Positions 62,658-64,000 of a DNA stretch of 64,000 nucleotides are shown piece after piece. Source of the DNA: Bradyrhizobium sp. AZCC 2176 (GTDB lineage: Bacteria; Pseudomonadota; Alphaproteobacteria; Rhizobiales; Xanthobacteraceae). Under the pieces are notes generated by a model. It did no database searches. It had not been told where the DNA came from and was given only the letters and a program-made list of their open reading frames with translations. The stretch is from NCBI RefSeq assembly GCF_036924645.1, contig NZ_JAZHRX010000001.1, positions 6,785,501-6,849,500 of the forward strand, written 5' to 3'. Within the stretch, counting starts at the first letter, position 1. Every line of letters starts with the position of its first letter. The translations under genes and the position numbers were made by a program.

Positions 62658-63923
62658 TCAGTTGGCCTTGCGGCTCAGGAAGACCGGGATGTCGAGAACC
62701 TTCTCCTCGACCGGATTGCGCGCAGGCATGGCACGGCCGAACGGATCGAGGCGCTGCGGCGCTGCCGGCCGCGCCGGTTCCGCGATCGGCCTTGCCGGTC
62801 GCACTTCGGGGTGGCGGGACGGCGGGAGCATCGACGGCGGACTCTCAAATCTCGGCGCCGACACACTACGCTCGATCCGGTCGGCGGTGCGGCGCCTGTC
62901 GTTGCTCAGCCGGCCGGCGAGGTCCGTCAGCGAGCTTTCCGCCGGCTGCGACTGGCGCGCCGGGCTGAGATTGTCGATGCCGGTAGCCACGACCGAGACG
63001 CGAACGATACCTTCGAGGCTTGCATCGAAGGTGGCGCCGACGATGATGTTGGCGTCCGGATCGGCCTCGTCGCGGATGCGGGTCGCCGCTTCATCGACCT
63101 CGAACAGCGTCAAATCCCTGCCGCCGGTGATGGAGACGATCAGGCCACTGGCGCGCTTGATCGAGGGATCCTCGATCAACGGATTGGAAATCGCAGCCAC
63201 CGCGGCGTTGAGCACGCGCTTGTCGCCGGAGGCCTCGCCCCTGCCCATCATGGCCTTGCCCTTCTCGCGCATGACTGAGAGCACGTCGGCAAAATCGAGA
63301 TTGATCAGACCTTCCTTGACGATGAGGTCGCTGATGCAGGCCACGCCCGAATACAGCACCTGATCGGCCATCGCGAAGGCATCGGCGAACGTGGTCTTCT
63401 CGTTGGCCACCCGGAACAGGTTCTGGTTCGGGATGATCAGCAGCGTGTCGACCTCCTTCAGCAGCTCCGCGATGCCGGCCTCGGCATAACGCATGCGGCG
63501 CTGGCCCTCGAACTGGAATGGCTTGGTGACGACACCGATGGTGAGAATGCCGAGCTCACGCGCGGCCCTGGCGATAATGGGCGCGGCACCCGTACCGGTG
63601 CCGCCGCCCATGCCGGCGGTGATGAACACCATGTGCGCGCCGCTCAATTGCTCGCGCACCATATCGATCGCCTCTTCCGCTGCCGCGCGGCCGATGTCGG
63701 GCTGCGCGCCGGCGCCAAGGCCACCGGTCACCTGCGCGCCCATCTGGATAACGCGCCCGGCCTTCGAACTGGTGAGCGCCTGCGCATCGGTATTGGCGAC
63801 GAGGAAGTCGACGCCTTCGAGCCCGGCCTCGATCATGTTGTTGACGGCATTGCCGCCGGCGCCGCCGACCCCGCACACAACAATGCGCGCCTTCAGCTCG
63901 CGGATATCGGTCATGCCGGTCAT
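62658..63923 (-). CDS. ftsZ: FtsZ cell-division GTPase, short-linker type
   Basis: 421 residues. The tubulin/FtsZ GTPase core is complete: [19 protein letters not shown] signature [10 protein letters not shown] (about 108), T7 synergy loop [14 protein letters not shown] with the NxDxxD catalytic acids (about 205-218). A linker of about 75 residues leads to a C-terminal peptide [12 protein letters not shown], similar to the FtsA/FtsN-binding tail. Rhizobia usually have a main FtsZ near 590 residues with a long linker; this length fits a second, shorter FtsZ. Upstream genes (ftsA would lie at higher coordinates) are outside the window, so which copy this is cannot be settled. Confidence 0.93.
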   Translation of the reverse strand: MTGMTDIRELKARIVVCGVGGAGGNAVNNMIEAGLEGVDFLVANTDAQALTSSKAGRVIQMGAQVTGGLGAGAQPDIGRAAAEEAIDMVREQLSGAHMVFITAGMGGGTGTGAAPIIARAARELGILTIGVVTKPFQFEGQRRMRYAEAGIAELLKEVDTLLIIPNQNLFRVANEKTTFADAFAMADQVLYSGVACISDLIVKEGLINLDFADVLSVMREKGKAMMGRGEASGDKRVLNAAVAAISNPLIEDPSIKRASGLIVSITGGRDLTLFEVDEAATRIRDEADPDANIIVGATFDASLEGIVRVSVVATGIDNLSPARQSQPAESSLTDLAGRLSNDRRRTADRIERSVSAPRFESPPSMLPPSRHPEVRPARPIAEPARPAAPQRLDPFGRAMPARNPVEEKVLDIPVFLSRKAN

Positions 63924-64000
63924 TTTTGCCCCACGATTGCTCCGCGACGCTGCGGAATGAGAAAACAGGGATAGCTAGCCACGCGCAGCCTTGCGGTCTG

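Overview
The window reads as chromosomal DNA of a high-GC alphaproteobacterium, most likely Bradyrhizobium or a close relative (inference from gene content and from several families of intergenic palindromes typical of that group; no 16S rRNA or tRNA gene was seen). It holds about 65 protein genes, no recognisable stable RNA gene and no CRISPR array.

Left part (1-28 kb) is accessory in character. It starts inside an IS110-type transposase, followed by a membrane protein, a cupin, an internally deleted NAD(P)-binding protein, an alpha/beta hydrolase and a cytochrome P460 whose start is out of frame at an A7 tract. A small recombinase island (5.3-10.0 kb) has a large serine recombinase, a small partner gene, an excisionase-like HTH protein and unknown genes. 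Then come DUF1127 plus a DHA2 drug exporter with a divergent ArsR regulator, a frameshifted FAD oxidoreductase, a GAF-adenylate cyclase, a mandelate-racemase-like enolase with divergent TetR, a short threonyl-tRNA synthetase, a PadR regulator with a serine hydrolase/PDZ protein, an orphan HigA antitoxin with a toxin remnant, a FabA-like protein lacking its catalytic His, and a Rid-family protein. Seven copies of one palindromic repeat (13.2-25.3 kb) and a 342/461-bp direct repeat tie this region together.

The most striking item is at 20.23-20.43 kb. A 28-codon reading frame carrying Thr-Thr-Thr-Ala-Thr is followed by mutually exclusive hairpins ending in an intrinsic terminator, directly upstream of a threonyl-tRNA synthetase that lacks the TGS and editing domains. 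This has all the parts of a transcription attenuator sensing threonyl-tRNA.

Right part (28-64 kb) is more housekeeping-like: a lipoprotein hydrolase, two overlapping tiny genes (29.2 kb), oxalate decarboxylase, envelope proteins, a PAS histidine kinase, an EamA exporter, NUDIX and DHDPS-like enzymes, and a four-enzyme acyl-CoA cassette (SDR, MaoC, DUF35, thiolase) with palindromes between its genes. These are followed by TPR proteins, a fused indolepyruvate oxidoreductase, a tri-haem cytochrome c, a PEP-mutase-like enzyme, a second ArsR, hydrolases, a frameshifted glycerophosphodiesterase, a TctC-type binding protein, a GNAT and an FtsZ of the short type.

Three genes are broken by single frameshifts (P460, FAD oxidoreductase, GDPD). 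They may be true pseudogenes or assembly errors, and only the raw reads can tell.
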